DNA of 64,000 bases from Pseudomonadota bacterium (GCA_023423275.1 JAFAFW010000015.1:8366-72365); one strand, 5' to 3'. Counted from the first letter of the stretch, positions 36,728 to 46,379 are shown. The notes: a model not told the origin generated them from the letters alone. Program-made: numbers and translations.

Positions 36728-38086
36728 TCAACGACGGTCCGCATAGGGATTTTCGCCTTTGCGGAGGATGAACCGGATCGGCACGCCGGGCAGGTTGAAT
36801 GTTTCGCGAATGCTTTTCGTCAGGTAGCGGATGTAAGCCTGCGGCAAGCCCTTGGGTTGCGATGCAAACGCGACGAACGTCGGCGGCCGCGTGGAAACCT
36901 GCGCAATATAGCGGATTTTGATGCGCCGCCCCTTCGAAGCTGGGGGCGCGTGCCGTTCGAGCGCCTCGCGTAGCCAGCGGTTCAATTCCGGCGTCGGCAC
37001 CCGGCGGTTCCAGGCCTCGTAAGCCTCGACCACAGCTTCCAGAACCTTATCGAGACCGCGCTCGGCGAGCGCTGAAAGCGTCACGAGCCGGACACCGGGC
37101 ACCTGCGCAAGTTTCTCGGCGAGCGTCTCGCGCAAATCACGCAGCATCTTCTGTTTGTCTTCGACGAGATCCCACTTGTTGACGGCAACGACAATCGCGC
37201 GCCCCTCTTCGGCGGCGAGATCGCCGATCGTGAGATCCTGATGTTCGAAAGGACGCTCGGCATCGATCAGGAGAACGACCACCTCCGCGAAGCGGATCGC
37301 ACGCACGGTGTCACTGGAGGCCAATTTCTCTGCCAGCTCTGTCACGCGTGCTTTGCGGCGTAAACCAGCGGTATCGAACAACCGCAGCTTGCGTCCGCGC
37401 CAGGCAAAGTCGATGGCGATGGAATCGCGCGTCAGCCCCGGTTCCGGCCCGGTCAGCAGTCTGTCTTCGCCGAGCAGCGCATTGATCAGGGTTGATTTGC
37501 CGACGTTGGGACGCCCGACGATGGCCACCCGGACGGCGCGCTCCTCGGTCGGCTCGCTCTCTTCGGCATCTTCATCGCGCTCGACACGTCCCAATCCGAG
37601 GGTCGAGAGAATTTCGTGTGCGAGATCACCGATGCCCTCACCGTGCTCTGCCGAGATCGCAATCGGCTCGCCGAGGCCGAGCTCGAACGCCTCGTAGAAG
37701 CCGTCCGTCCCCTTGCGGCCTTCGCATTTGTTGGCCACCAGGATCGCGGGTCGGCCCGCCGCACGGACGACACGCGCGAACGCCGCATCCATGGGCGTAA
37801 TGCCCTCGCGCGCATCGATGACGAACAGCACCGCGTCGGCGGTCTGGAGCGCCGCTTCGGTCTGCTTGCGCATGCGTGCAGCGATCGAGCCCGCCGCGGC
37901 TTCCTCAAGTCCCGCCGTGTCGACGATCCGGACGGTGTGATCCCCGAACTCGGCCTCCCCCTCGCGGCGATCGCGAGTCAGTCCCGGCATGTCCGATACG
38001 AGCGCCGTGCGCTTGCCGGTCAACCGGTTGAAAAGCGTGGATTTTCCGACGTTCGGGCGGCCAACGATGGCAACGGTGGGGGTCAT
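36728..38086 (-). CDS. der: GTPase Der (EngA)
   Basis: The protein of about 452 residues has two tandem GTPase domains, unique to Der, each with GRPNVGKS, DTAGL and an N/TKxD-type loop (ANKCEG, VNKWDL). A KH-like domain follows. It is essential for 50S ribosome assembly. The ATG at 38086 begins directly at MTPTVAIVGRP; the ORF could extend five codons. The PQQ-propeller and TPR genes lie upstream on the same strand, a common order. Confidence 0.96.
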   Translation of the reverse strand: MTPTVAIVGRPNVGKSTLFNRLTGKRTALVSDMPGLTRDRREGEAEFGDHTVRIVDTAGLEEAAAGSIAARMRKQTEAALQTADAVLFVIDAREGITPMDAAFARVVRAAGRPAILVANKCEGRKGTDGFYEAFELGLGEPIAISAEHGEGIGDLAHEILSTLGLGRVERDEDAEESEPTEERAVRVAIVGRPNVGKSTLINALLGEDRLLTGPEPGLTRDSIAIDFAWRGRKLRLFDTAGLRRKARVTELAEKLASSDTVRAIRFAEVVVLLIDAERPFEHQDLTIGDLAAEEGRAIVVAVNKWDLVEDKQKMLRDLRETLAEKLAQVPGVRLVTLSALAERGLDKVLEAVVEAYEAWNRRVPTPELNRWLREALERHAPPASKGRRIKIRYIAQVSTRPPTFVAFASQPKGLPQAYIRYLTKSIRETFNLPGVPIRFILRKGENPYADRR

Positions 38087-38150
38087 GCAACGGGCTCTCA
38101 CCGGAGAGTGCGCCGGGCCTCCCCGTCACGTGCTCCCCTGCTCTTTCACT

Positions 38151-39506
38151 TCAGTTGAACGCGACCAGCTTCGCGCTATCGGTCAGAACGTACATCCGGC
38201 CGCCCGCGACAACAGGAGCAATATAAGATGGTGAACCGACGCTGAGTTGCGACGTGACACGACCAGCAACCGGCTCGACGCCGACAAGCTGCCCCTTGTT
38301 CGACGTCAGCCACAGCAGTCCGCCCGCAAGCGTCGGTCCCGACCAGGTGTTCGTACCCGGCAATTTCACGCTCCACGCGACTTTGCCGTCCTGCCGGGTG
38401 ATCGCCGACAGCTGGCCTCCCGTGTCGACGACGAAGATGCTGTCGCCAGCGATGGCAGGCGCCTGGGTGCCAGGCACATTCAGCGACCACAGCCGCTCGC
38501 CAGACTGCGCCTGGGTCGCAATCAAGCGGCCAGCATGACCGACTGCATAGACGACACCGTTATCGATGGCCGGACGGCCGGCATCGCTCAGCGAGGCCAT
38601 GGACGACACCGAGCGCGTCCGGGCAAGGCTCTCGGACCAAAGCTGTGTGCCATCGGCCGTCTTCAGGGCAACCAGTTCTCCGGAGGGATAGGGCACGGCA
38701 ACGACGCCGCCTGCAACCGCCGGGCTGGGGTTGGAGATGATGCTGGTGCGCTCAGGCAGTCCACGGAAATTCCAGAGTTCCGCGCCGTCCGCGCCCGCAA
38801 GAGCATAGACGTGGCCGTCCATGTTGACGACGAACACCTTGCCGTCGACGGCTGTCGGAGATGACCGGACAGGTACGCCGATATTCTTGTCCCAGAGCCG
38901 CTTGCCGGTTGCGGGGTCCAGCGCGACGACGGTTCCAAAACCTGTCGCCGCATAAAGCCTTCCGCCATCGACGGCCAGGCCACCACCGTAGCCGCCCGCC
39001 TCGCGCTCGTTCTCGGGAACCAGAGACGTCCGCCAGATCGCCGATCCGCCGGATGCCGAAAAGGCCGAGACTTTCGCCGTCGAATCCAGCGTGTAGACCT
39101 TGCCGTCATAGACGATCGGGCTCGCGGTTATGCGGCCCGAAGATGTGGACCCGGTTCCAGCGTCGGCACTCCAGGCCTGTTTCAGCGATCCCGAGAGCGC
39201 CAGATGGCCCGGCGAGTTGCTCGGCTGCCCGCCTGGCTGCGTCCAGGTGTCATTGACGTGAGGAGGCGGCAAAACGATGGGCTTGCCCGCCGCGGCCAAT
39301 TCGGCGCCGCCGATATGATCCGGCCGCTGCATGACCGGGATCCGCTTGCCTGGGAGAGGCTGCTGCTTCTCGGCGAACGGGTTGAGATCACCGATCTTAG
39401 GCAGGCTCGGCAGACTGTCCGCGCATCCAGCCAGCCCCGCGGCCATCATGACGACGCTGACGATGATACGGCGACGCTGCGATCCCTGTTCCAGTGCGCC
39501 CATCAA
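38151..39506 (-). CDS. PQQ-like beta-propeller lipoprotein, BamB-like
   Basis: The 451-residue protein has a lipoprotein signal with lipobox LAGC near residues 25-28. Repeated beta-propeller blades follow, each with a LDxxTG/W-type turn (ALDPATGKRLWDKN, ALKTADGTQLWS, TRQDGKVAWSV). BamB is the propeller subunit of the outer-membrane beta-barrel assembly machine, and alphaproteobacterial BamB commonly sits next to der. Starts at 39506 and 39503 are equivalent. It would be periplasmic, tethered to the outer membrane. Confidence 0.9.
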   Translation of the reverse strand: MMGALEQGSQRRRIIVSVVMMAAGLAGCADSLPSLPKIGDLNPFAEKQQPLPGKRIPVMQRPDHIGGAELAAAGKPIVLPPPHVNDTWTQPGGQPSNSPGHLALSGSLKQAWSADAGTGSTSSGRITASPIVYDGKVYTLDSTAKVSAFSASGGSAIWRTSLVPENEREAGGYGGGLAVDGGRLYAATGFGTVVALDPATGKRLWDKNIGVPVRSSPTAVDGKVFVVNMDGHVYALAGADGAELWNFRGLPERTSIISNPSPAVAGGVVAVPYPSGELVALKTADGTQLWSESLARTRSVSSMASLSDAGRPAIDNGVVYAVGHAGRLIATQAQSGERLWSLNVPGTQAPAIAGDSIFVVDTGGQLSAITRQDGKVAWSVKLPGTNTWSGPTLAGGLLWLTSNKGQLVGVEPVAGRVTSQLSVGSPSYIAPVVAGGRMYVLTDSAKLVAFN

Positions 39507-39515
39507 TCCACCTCG

Positions 39516-40235
39516 TCATTGCACCTTTGCGGCAGGCTCGGCAGGCGCGCCACCTGCTGCGGGCTGTGTCGCCGATTCCGACGCCGTAATGAGTCCCATC
39601 ACAAGATTGACGCGCTCACGCATCGAGGCCGGCGTCTTCTGATCAGCTGCCAGGCCGAGAAATGTCTGACGCGCTTCGTCGAGATGTCCGGTCCGATAGG
39701 CTGACAGTCCCATCAGCTCGCGCGCGCTGTGCCTCCACGCATTCGAATCACCCAGCAGAGGGTTGAGCCGATTCTGCATCTCGGTAAAGTCGGCAGTGTC
39801 GAGTTTCAACGCCGCAGATTGCAACCGGGCGTAGTCCCGCAGGATGGTATCCGCGGCAGCATCGGCAACGATGCCATCAAACGCTGCCATCGCTTCGTCC
39901 TTGTTGCCGGCAGCCGCGGCGGCTCCGGCGATCTTCAGACGAGCGAGCGCCGCGTAGCCGGCCGGCGCATCTTTCTCCATCGCTTCAAAGATTTGCCGCG
40001 CCTCGCCGGGCTTGCCCTCACCGGCAAGCTGTAACGCGGTCTCAAATCTGGCACCGTTCTCCTGGGCCGCCGCCAGGGTGCGCGCTTCCCACCACTTGAA
40101 ACCGCCGACCCCGAAGAGAATGAGAACAGTTACGATGATGGCATAGACGCCGTAACGATCCCAGAGCTTCGCCATTTGCTCGCGGCGCAGCTCCTCATTG
40201 ATCTCCCGCATCATCGGATCCGGTGCATCGGCCAT
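39516..40235 (-). CDS. YfgM-like TPR protein, inner-membrane anchored
   Basis: The 239-residue protein starts MADAPDPMMREINEELRREQ. It has one membrane helix (about 31-50) and then helical TPR-type repeats to about 215, ending in a Pro/Ala-rich tail. YfgM in E. coli is an ancillary SecYEG subunit with periplasmic chaperone contacts. Nine bases separate it from the propeller gene, so cotranscription is likely. The start is chosen at the conserved N terminus rather than at a longer upstream frame. Confidence 0.88.
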   Translation of the reverse strand: MADAPDPMMREINEELRREQMAKLWDRYGVYAIIVTVLILFGVGGFKWWEARTLAAAQENGARFETALQLAGEGKPGEARQIFEAMEKDAPAGYAALARLKIAGAAAAAGNKDEAMAAFDGIVADAAADTILRDYARLQSAALKLDTADFTEMQNRLNPLLGDSNAWRHSARELMGLSAYRTGHLDEARQTFLGLAADQKTPASMRERVNLVMGLITASESATQPAAGGAPAEPAAKVQ

Positions 40236-40422
40236 TCTCAAACGTTTCCTCCGTTCGCGCTGACCGGACACCCTTGTCGGCCGAGCCGACGTACACATAG
40301 CGCACCGCTCTCGCCGAGCCAACGTGGCTATTGCCCCGGCAGGAAGCACTGAGCTTGACCAACCCGGCGCTGGCCCGCTGTGCTGCGCTGCTTTTCAGGC
40401 GCTTTTGCGGCTGCGGAGGCCT

Positions 40423-41013
40423 TCAGGCCCATCCGGGCAAAAGGGGCATGCCGATAAGGCGCGCATGGCCAATCGTCAGCATGAAGCCGTAGAGCGCCCC
40501 TCCCCCGGCCACAACGGCCGCATCGTTCAATGCATGGCCGGCCGGCGAGGGCGCCGCAACCGGCCGATATTTCAGGGAAATCCGGTCATAGACGGCATAG
40601 GCGAGGAAGCTGCCGAACAGCAGCAGCGAGGCCAGGTCGCCATTGGCGAGCAAATGGCTGAACGCCCAGATCTTGACGGCAACCAGCATGGGATGGCGCA
40701 TCCCGGTCCGGATCCGTGAGGGAACGTAGGCTGCCACCAGAAGCACGAAAGCCGGCAGCATCAGAGCGAAGGCAAGATGCCGCGCCCAGATTGGAGGCAT
40801 CCACAATTGCGGATTCCAGACAGGCGTCGTCTGCACACCGCCAAAGCCGATGACGATCATCGCCAGGCCAATGAGCGAGACGATCGAAAACACGATCTTG
40901 TAGCCGGCGACGCCAAGCCGCTCGACAAGCTGATGCTTGAGATGGGCCTTGGTCGGAACAAGATGAGCCGCAAAGAAAAGCATCAGGCCGGCAGTCAGAA
41001 TGATCATGGTCAT
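40423..41013 (-). CDS. NnrU family membrane protein
   Basis: The 196-residue protein has about five to six helices. Family features include LFFAAHLVPT, RHPMLVAVKIWAFSHLLANGD and the conserved histidines in those segments. NnrU is linked to nitrite and nitric-oxide reduction in some denitrifiers and resembles isoprenylcysteine methyltransferase-type folds. No denitrification genes are in the window, so that role is not inferred here. The start follows GAGGGCGG. Confidence 0.88.
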   Translation of the reverse strand: MTMIILTAGLMLFFAAHLVPTKAHLKHQLVERLGVAGYKIVFSIVSLIGLAMIVIGFGGVQTTPVWNPQLWMPPIWARHLAFALMLPAFVLLVAAYVPSRIRTGMRHPMLVAVKIWAFSHLLANGDLASLLLFGSFLAYAVYDRISLKYRPVAAPSPAGHALNDAAVVAGGGALYGFMLTIGHARLIGMPLLPGWA

Positions 41014-41139
41014 CCGCCCTCGAAGCGACCTGGAACTCAAAGATTCGCGCAGGCACGCTGCGTCATAACATTGCCTGACCTTTATTCGATTGTGCGTGGC
41101 AGGGCGAGCGTGGTAGTTGGGATACAGGGGCCGGGGAAA

Positions 41140-41268
41140 ATGACTTGGGGGCCTCAGTTCGCGTTGTTATGTGTAGGCTTAGCCGGCGTGGCGGCGGCCT
41201 TGGGTATCGGACGAACGGTACGTCCTGCAGGCGCGAGTCTGCGAGATTCCCAAGCATCGAAGCCTTGA
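41140..41268 (+). CDS. possible 42-residue single-helix membrane protein
   Basis: A short frame MTWGPQFALLCVGLAGVAAALGIG has one clear transmembrane segment and a basic tail. GGGGCCGGGG precedes the ATG, a poor ribosome site. Its stop lies in the Shine-Dalgarno of the next gene (TTGAGGGGG), which would allow coupled translation. Short size keeps confidence low. Confidence 0.35.
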   Translation: MTWGPQFALLCVGLAGVAAALGIGRTVRPAGASLRDSQASKP

Positions 41269-41278
41269 GGGGGTGTCG

Positions 41279-42370
41279 ATGAACGGCAGTCGCAACGGGG
41301 TCGTGAAGCATTTGAACGGCCATGGCATCGCTGAAGGCGCCAGCGACATCGAGGTGCTGCGCCCACAACCGCCAAAGCTCGTCGACGAACTTGCGGAAGC
41401 CATGGGCATGGCGCGCGAGACGTTCGAGCGCCCGCGTCCGGCGGCAACAGCGTCTGCAGCGTTCAGCATGCCTTTGGAACCGCAGACAACCACGCTTCCG
41501 GCCATGCCACCGCCGCGGAACTTCTTCGACGACGAAGACGACGACGCGGCCATGCCTATTCCCTCAACCTGGCGCAATCCGCCGGAACCTCCGCCGCGAT
41601 CACGTGGAATTTCTGACCAGCTCCGTGCCACCGGACTTGGCTTCGGCACGGGCTTGGCGATCGTCATTCCCATCGTGCTTCTGATGACCGGCTACATCGA
41701 CAACACATCCGTCAGCCAACTGGCGAACATGTTACCGAACGTGGCCGTGTTGAGCCCCGACACATCGCGCTCCGGCGACCCGGTCGCCTCCGGCCTCCAG
41801 CAGCGCTCTGTGTCAACCACGGCGTTCGTTCCCGTTTCCCAGCCGGCGGCGCCGGTGCTCTCTACGCCGCCGACTGCCGTTGAACCCGCGCCCGCACCGA
41901 TACCGGAGATCGCTGCAGCGCCCGTGGATGCGACGCCCTCGCAGACCACGACAGCGGCTGCGCCGTCCGCCCCGCCGGCTGCGGAAGCAGCGCCGGCATT
42001 TGTTCCCGCACCGATCGTGGCTCTGCCGCCGCCCGCCACCGAGCCTGTGTCGTCGGCTCCGGCAACACCGGCAGTCAGCCCGCTCCCGACAGTGGCTGCG
42101 GCGCCCGCTGCCGTCAGCGAAATCACGGAGGGCAGGCAGCTCTTTCGGACAGGCGATGTGGCGGGAGGACGCAATATCCTGGCGCGCGCCGCCGCGACAG
42201 GCAACGCAGAGGCCATGATGGCGCTGGCCGAGACCTACGACCCGAACATGCTGGCGGCATGGGGCATTATGAACGCCGCGCCGGACGTCGCGACTGCCCG
42301 CAGACTCTATGCAAAAGCTTTCGAAGCGGGACAGGCCGCCGCGGGAACGCGTCTCAAAGGTCTGGAATAA
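41279..42370 (+). CDS. Pro/Ala-rich membrane protein with C-terminal Sel1/TPR-like repeat
   Basis: The 363-residue protein has a cytoplasmic N-terminal region (about 1-110). One membrane helix (about 122-140, GLAIVIPIVLLMTG) is followed by a long Pro/Ala linker and a short helical repeat domain (about 283-360) with NAEAMMALAETYDP and ARRLYAKAFEAGQ. Such domains resemble Sel1 repeats. GTG at 41273 is an alternative start; ATG at 41279 has GAGGGGG at good spacing. The periplasmic repeat suggests protein binding at the envelope. Confidence 0.7.
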   Translation: MNGSRNGVVKHLNGHGIAEGASDIEVLRPQPPKLVDELAEAMGMARETFERPRPAATASAAFSMPLEPQTTTLPAMPPPRNFFDDEDDDAAMPIPSTWRNPPEPPPRSRGISDQLRATGLGFGTGLAIVIPIVLLMTGYIDNTSVSQLANMLPNVAVLSPDTSRSGDPVASGLQQRSVSTTAFVPVSQPAAPVLSTPPTAVEPAPAPIPEIAAAPVDATPSQTTTAAAPSAPPAAEAAPAFVPAPIVALPPPATEPVSSAPATPAVSPLPTVAAAPAAVSEITEGRQLFRTGDVAGGRNILARAAATGNAEAMMALAETYDPNMLAAWGIMNAAPDVATARRLYAKAFEAGQAAAGTRLKGLE

Positions 42371-42392
42371 TCACAGACGCTTTGTCTGCCGT

Positions 42393-43160
42393 TCAGCGCA
42401 CCCGTCTCCGGATGGGCGCTGGCGGAGCCTTGCTGCCTCGAATTTCGGCATCCACGGTCGCGCGCGTGAACGTCTCGGTATAATCGATGAGACGGTCGGT
42501 GGCCGTACCGGCCTTTTCCAAGTCACCTTGCGCGATGGCACGGGCCTGGCTCGCATGTAGCTTCGCACAGAGCGGCAGATCCGCCGCTTGTTTGTAGTGG
42601 AGATACCAGAACCGTCGCGAATGGCCGTGCAGGAAACGCATGGCGCGGGACGCATAATCATTGTGGGCTGAATCTGAAATCAGCAGGTTCAACTCGCGAT
42701 CGAGCCGCATGAAGGCCAGATCGTCCTTGGACTTACCGGCCCGGTCCATCCCCTCCGCAATCTCGACGAAACGCTGGCGTTGCGCCTCGTCGGCGCGCTG
42801 CGCACCCAATCTGGCCAGGAGCCGTTCCAGCTCCCGCCGGACTTCCAGCACGAGAAGCTGGCGGTGCGGATCGGTCTCCGAGACCAGAATCCCCTTGCGC
42901 GGCAGAACCGTCACCAGGCCTTCACGGGCGAGCCGCTGCAAGGCTTCGCGTATCGGTGTGCGGCCGAACCCCAAACTATCGGCGACGGCATGCTCCGAGA
43001 CGAACTCACCGGGCTTCAGCCTGAGCGTGACGATCTGTTCTTCGAGTTGCCGGTAAGCCTGCTCCGTCAGCGGGACGGATTGCTCGGCAGCCGACGGTGG
43101 CTCGACGGGTTGACCGCGTGTACCCGTGCGCTGGTTGCGTGCGCCTGCCCTCGTCGTCAT
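42393..43160 (-). CDS. GntR-family transcriptional regulator, FCD (FadR) type
   Basis: The 255-residue protein has an N-terminal winged helix-turn-helix (about 40-100) with EHAVADSLGFGRTPIREALQ and a helical FCD ligand domain. In that domain Asp and His residues (DRELN, HGHSRRF) fit the usual metal-binding pattern. These regulators respond to small organic acids. It lies downstream of panB on the same strand with a 101-base gap. The target and ligand are unknown. Confidence 0.9.
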   Translation of the reverse strand: MTTRAGARNQRTGTRGQPVEPPSAAEQSVPLTEQAYRQLEEQIVTLRLKPGEFVSEHAVADSLGFGRTPIREALQRLAREGLVTVLPRKGILVSETDPHRQLLVLEVRRELERLLARLGAQRADEAQRQRFVEIAEGMDRAGKSKDDLAFMRLDRELNLLISDSAHNDYASRAMRFLHGHSRRFWYLHYKQAADLPLCAKLHASQARAIAQGDLEKAGTATDRLIDYTETFTRATVDAEIRGSKAPPAPIRRRVR

Positions 43161-43261
43161 CGTTCAATGCCATTCCGGGAGAGTGAATTGCTCGTCCCCT
43201 CCCTTAGCGCGCGCAATCGCCGAGGAAAAGGTACCCATTCGCGCCTGAATGATGCACCCGG

Positions 43262-44161
43262 TCAGATCTGGCGCCGCCTGGCGACCATCGACGCGAACTT
43301 CTCATATTCGTCGTCCTTGACCGTATAGGAGTGATCATCGTCGGGGAACGCGCCTTCCTTGACCTCCTTGATGTACTGACTGATCCCGGCCACGGCGACT
43401 TCGGTGAGCTTGGCAAAGCGTTTGGTAAATTTCGGCTTGAAGTCGGTGAATACGCCCAGGAGATCGTGACACAGCAGGATTTGGCCGTCCGTGCCGACGC
43501 CCGCGCCGATGCCGATGGTTGGAATTGCAAGCTGTTCAGAGATCAGCTTGGCGATCCGCGCCGGAACGGCCTCGAATTCAAGCATGAAGCACCCGGCGTC
43601 CTCGATGGCGAGAGCATCTTCCAGGATCTTCATCGCGGCTTCCGCCGTACGGCCCTGGATCTTGAAGCCACCGAACATCGCGATCGTATGCGGCGTCAGC
43701 CCGATATGCGAGGCCGTGGGAATGCCCGAGTCGACGAGTGCCTTGAGGATATGCGCCTGGCTTTTGCCGCCCTGCGGCTTCACCGCATCGCACCCGGCCT
43801 CCTGCATGAAGCGCGTCGCATTCGTCAGCGCGCGATCGACCGTATTGTAGCTCTGGTAGGGCATGCAGCCGAGTACGAACGTGTTGGGAGCTCCACGCCG
43901 GATGGCCTGCGCGTGCATGACCATCATGTCCATGGTGGCCGGAATGGTCGAGCTGTGGCCGTGCGCGATCATAGCGAGGCTGTCGCCGACGACGGCGACG
44001 TCAACGCCCGCCATTTCAGCCCACTTCGCCGACGTGTAGTCCGGCACGGACATGTAGACCATTTTCTCGCCGGTCCGCTTGGAATCGCGGATTTCGGAAA
44101 TCGTACGTTTCTCGCGCTTTTTGGCGCCGCCTGCCTGCACGTTGGAAATGTCCTTGGACAT
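43262..44161 (-). CDS. panB: 3-methyl-2-oxobutanoate hydroxymethyltransferase family protein
   Basis: The 299-residue protein has the PanB TIM-barrel segments: VVGDSLAMIAHGHSST, GIPTASHIGLTPHTIAMFGGF, KIQGR, and PTIGIGAGVGTDGQILLCHDLLG. PanB makes ketopantoate for pantothenate and CoA. The start follows GAGGAGGGA. No panC or panD is adjacent, and the active-site loop differs slightly from E. coli (KPQGG for KLEGG). A related lyase on a 2-oxo acid is possible. A FadR-type regulator lies downstream. Confidence 0.85.
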   Translation of the reverse strand: MSKDISNVQAGGAKKREKRTISEIRDSKRTGEKMVYMSVPDYTSAKWAEMAGVDVAVVGDSLAMIAHGHSSTIPATMDMMVMHAQAIRRGAPNTFVLGCMPYQSYNTVDRALTNATRFMQEAGCDAVKPQGGKSQAHILKALVDSGIPTASHIGLTPHTIAMFGGFKIQGRTAEAAMKILEDALAIEDAGCFMLEFEAVPARIAKLISEQLAIPTIGIGAGVGTDGQILLCHDLLGVFTDFKPKFTKRFAKLTEVAVAGISQYIKEVKEGAFPDDDHSYTVKDDEYEKFASMVARRRQI

Positions 44162-44280
44162 GGTTCGATCCCTCCTCGTGGCTTGCGCCTTATCTGATAT
44201 ATCTGTGCATGCTAAAGAGGAGCGGAGCAGACGGTCAAGCGTCCGCATACGGTCCGCAACGCCCGGGAAAGGTCGCGCCC

Positions 44281-44649
44281 ATGATTTCGTATCTGCCCGA
44301 ACTGCTGCTGTTCATGGCAGCAATACTCCTGCTGGCGCTGTACGGATTGACCGTCAGCGGACACTTTCCCGCCGAGCATCGCGCCGCGCAGTTGCGGACA
44401 GCGGGCGGCAGCGCATTGATGTGGGGATCCGTCGGGGCGGCCACCCTCGCGACGGGCATCGCGCTGGCCTTCGCGTGGAAGCTCCTGCCTTGGTACGCCG
44501 CCGTGATCGCAGGTGGCGGCATGTTGCTGATCGCACCGCTTCTGTTGCAGCCGTTTCCCGATACCTTCGTGAATGGACGGCGCGGGCTATTGGTGTTTGC
44601 CGGCGCAGCCGCACTGATCGCAGCGGGAATGCTGGTGCAAATCGCCTGA
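44281..44649 (+). CDS. hypothetical four-helix membrane protein
   Basis: The 122-residue product has four predicted membrane segments, at about 5-23, 44-64, 72-90 and 98-119, separated by short loops. GGGAAAGG lies eight bases before the ATG. It diverges from panB. No motif is recognised and the function is unknown. Confidence 0.6.
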   Translation: MISYLPELLLFMAAILLLALYGLTVSGHFPAEHRAAQLRTAGGSALMWGSVGAATLATGIALAFAWKLLPWYAAVIAGGGMLLIAPLLLQPFPDTFVNGRRGLLVFAGAAALIAAGMLVQIA

Positions 44650-44972
44650 CCCTGGTCCCGGCGTCGAGAAAGGCCACGAACTTCCCGAAATCGGGCCTTG
44701 CCGCATGCGCCGCAGTTGACATCGCGCGCGACGCGCGTCATCTACCACGTACGTTCGGCGGCCCTGCGCCCCCGGCGTAAATCACGGATTTGGATCAGAA
44801 ATGGACGTTCCCAGTAGTCGTCCCTCCGGGGACTTTGCTCAGGTTGCACACTTGCGGCCAATGACGGCCGCCATGCGCCGCACTGCACGGCTGCTCGTGC
44901 CGGCTCTGAGGGTTCGCTAAACCCTCGCAGTCCGCCACCGGCTGCCGACAAGGCGGCCGTGAGGAGGCGGAC
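44650..44972 (+). other. 323-base region upstream of mgtE, possible structured leader
   Basis: No gene is supported. Two hairpins stand out: GTCCC/GGGAC around 44819-44832 (GTCCCTCCGGGGAC) and GAGGGTT/AACCCTC at 44908-44914 and 44920-44926. Both lie close before the mgtE start at 44973. Many Mg transporter genes are controlled by leader RNA elements. I cannot match this one to the known M-box. Confidence 0.35.
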
Positions 44973-46379
44973 ATGACTCAAGATATCGCCAAGGCCCAGG
45001 ATTTTCTCTCTACGGCTGCCGAAAGTTCGAGCGTCGTGGATGCAGAATTTGTGTCCGCAATCAGCGACTTGCTGCGTACTGGCAAGCCCGGTGTCCTCCG
45101 CAACATCCTCGACAACCTGCATGCCGCCGACATCGCCAGCCTGATCACGGAACTGCATGCAGATCTGCGGTGCGACCTGCTGTATCTGCTTCCTCTCGAT
45201 GAGCGTGCTGACGTTTTCGGTTATCTCGACCCTGACATTCAGGTCGAGGTCGGGCGCGCGCTCGGCCGTGCGGAGTTTGCCAAGATCGTTTCAGAAATGT
45301 CGGCCGACGAGCGGGTCGACCTGTTCAATCACCTCCCGCACGATCAACAGCAGGCGCTGCTCCCGGCATTGGCTCAGGCCGAGCGCGAGGACATCCGCAA
45401 ACTCTCGTCCTACCCGGAAGGCACCGCCGGCGCGGTGATGACATCCGACTATGCCTCTCTGCCGCCGCACCTCACGGCCCGGCAGGCGCTGGAGCAGCTT
45501 CGCCTGGCCGCGCCGGATAAAGAGACGATTTACAATGCGTACGTCGTCGACGATGCGCGCCGCCTGCTGGGCGTCGTCTCGCTGCGCGACCTCATCGTCG
45601 CCGAAGCCGATACGCGTGTCGACGAGATCATGGACACCCACGTCATCCGCGCGCGTGCGGAAGACGGCCAGGAAGACGTCGCCCGCATCATCTCCAAGTA
45701 TGACCTGTTCGCTCTGCCGATCATCAACGGCGGCGACGCGCTCGTCGGCATCGTCACCCAGGACGATGCCATGGACGTTGCCGAGGAAGAGGCGACGGAG
45801 GACTTCCACAAGTCCGGTACGGTGACACCACTCGCGACCAGCCTGAAGGAAGCCGGCATCGGCCTGCTTTACCGCAAGCGGATCTCCTGGCTCGTCGTGC
45901 TGGTGTTTTTCAATATCTTCTCGGGAGCAGGCCTCGCCCTGTTCCAGGATACGATCGTGGCGCACGTCGCCCTGGTCTTCTTTCTGCCGCTGCTGATCGC
46001 CGGGGGTGGCAACGCCGGCGCCCAGGCGTCCACGCTCATGGTGCGCGCGCTGGCGACCGGCGATGTGCATCTGACGGATTGGGGCAAAATGCTCGGCCGC
46101 GAATTGCTGGTCGCTACGGGTCTCGGTTTGACGATGGCCGTGGCCGTGGCCGGTATAGGCATCGTCCGCGGTGGCCCGGACATCGCCATGATCGTCTCCG
46201 CTACGATGGTGCTTGTGGTTATCGTCGGAAGCGTCATCGGAATGTCGCTGCCGTTCCTGCTCAGCCGATTCAATCTCGATCCGGCGTCGGCCAGTTCGCC
46301 GCTCATTACATCGATCGCCGACGTGGCAGGCGTGATCATTTACCTCGGGATTGCGACGGCCGTGCTCTCACACGGATAG
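44973..46379 (+). CDS. mgtE: magnesium transporter MgtE
   Basis: The 468-residue protein has the MgtE plan: an N-domain of helical repeats (about 20-150), two CBS domains (about 150-275), a plug helix, and a five-helix membrane domain with FFLPLLIAGGGNAGAQAS, where the conserved GNAG loop lines the pore. The channel is gated by Mg bound between the N and CBS domains. It starts after GAGGAGG. The whole family layout is present and no part is missing. Confidence 0.96.
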   Translation: MTQDIAKAQDFLSTAAESSSVVDAEFVSAISDLLRTGKPGVLRNILDNLHAADIASLITELHADLRCDLLYLLPLDERADVFGYLDPDIQVEVGRALGRAEFAKIVSEMSADERVDLFNHLPHDQQQALLPALAQAEREDIRKLSSYPEGTAGAVMTSDYASLPPHLTARQALEQLRLAAPDKETIYNAYVVDDARRLLGVVSLRDLIVAEADTRVDEIMDTHVIRARAEDGQEDVARIISKYDLFALPIINGGDALVGIVTQDDAMDVAEEEATEDFHKSGTVTPLATSLKEAGIGLLYRKRISWLVVLVFFNIFSGAGLALFQDTIVAHVALVFFLPLLIAGGGNAGAQASTLMVRALATGDVHLTDWGKMLGRELLVATGLGLTMAVAVAGIGIVRGGPDIAMIVSATMVLVVIVGSVIGMSLPFLLSRFNLDPASASSPLITSIADVAGVIIYLGIATAVLSHG

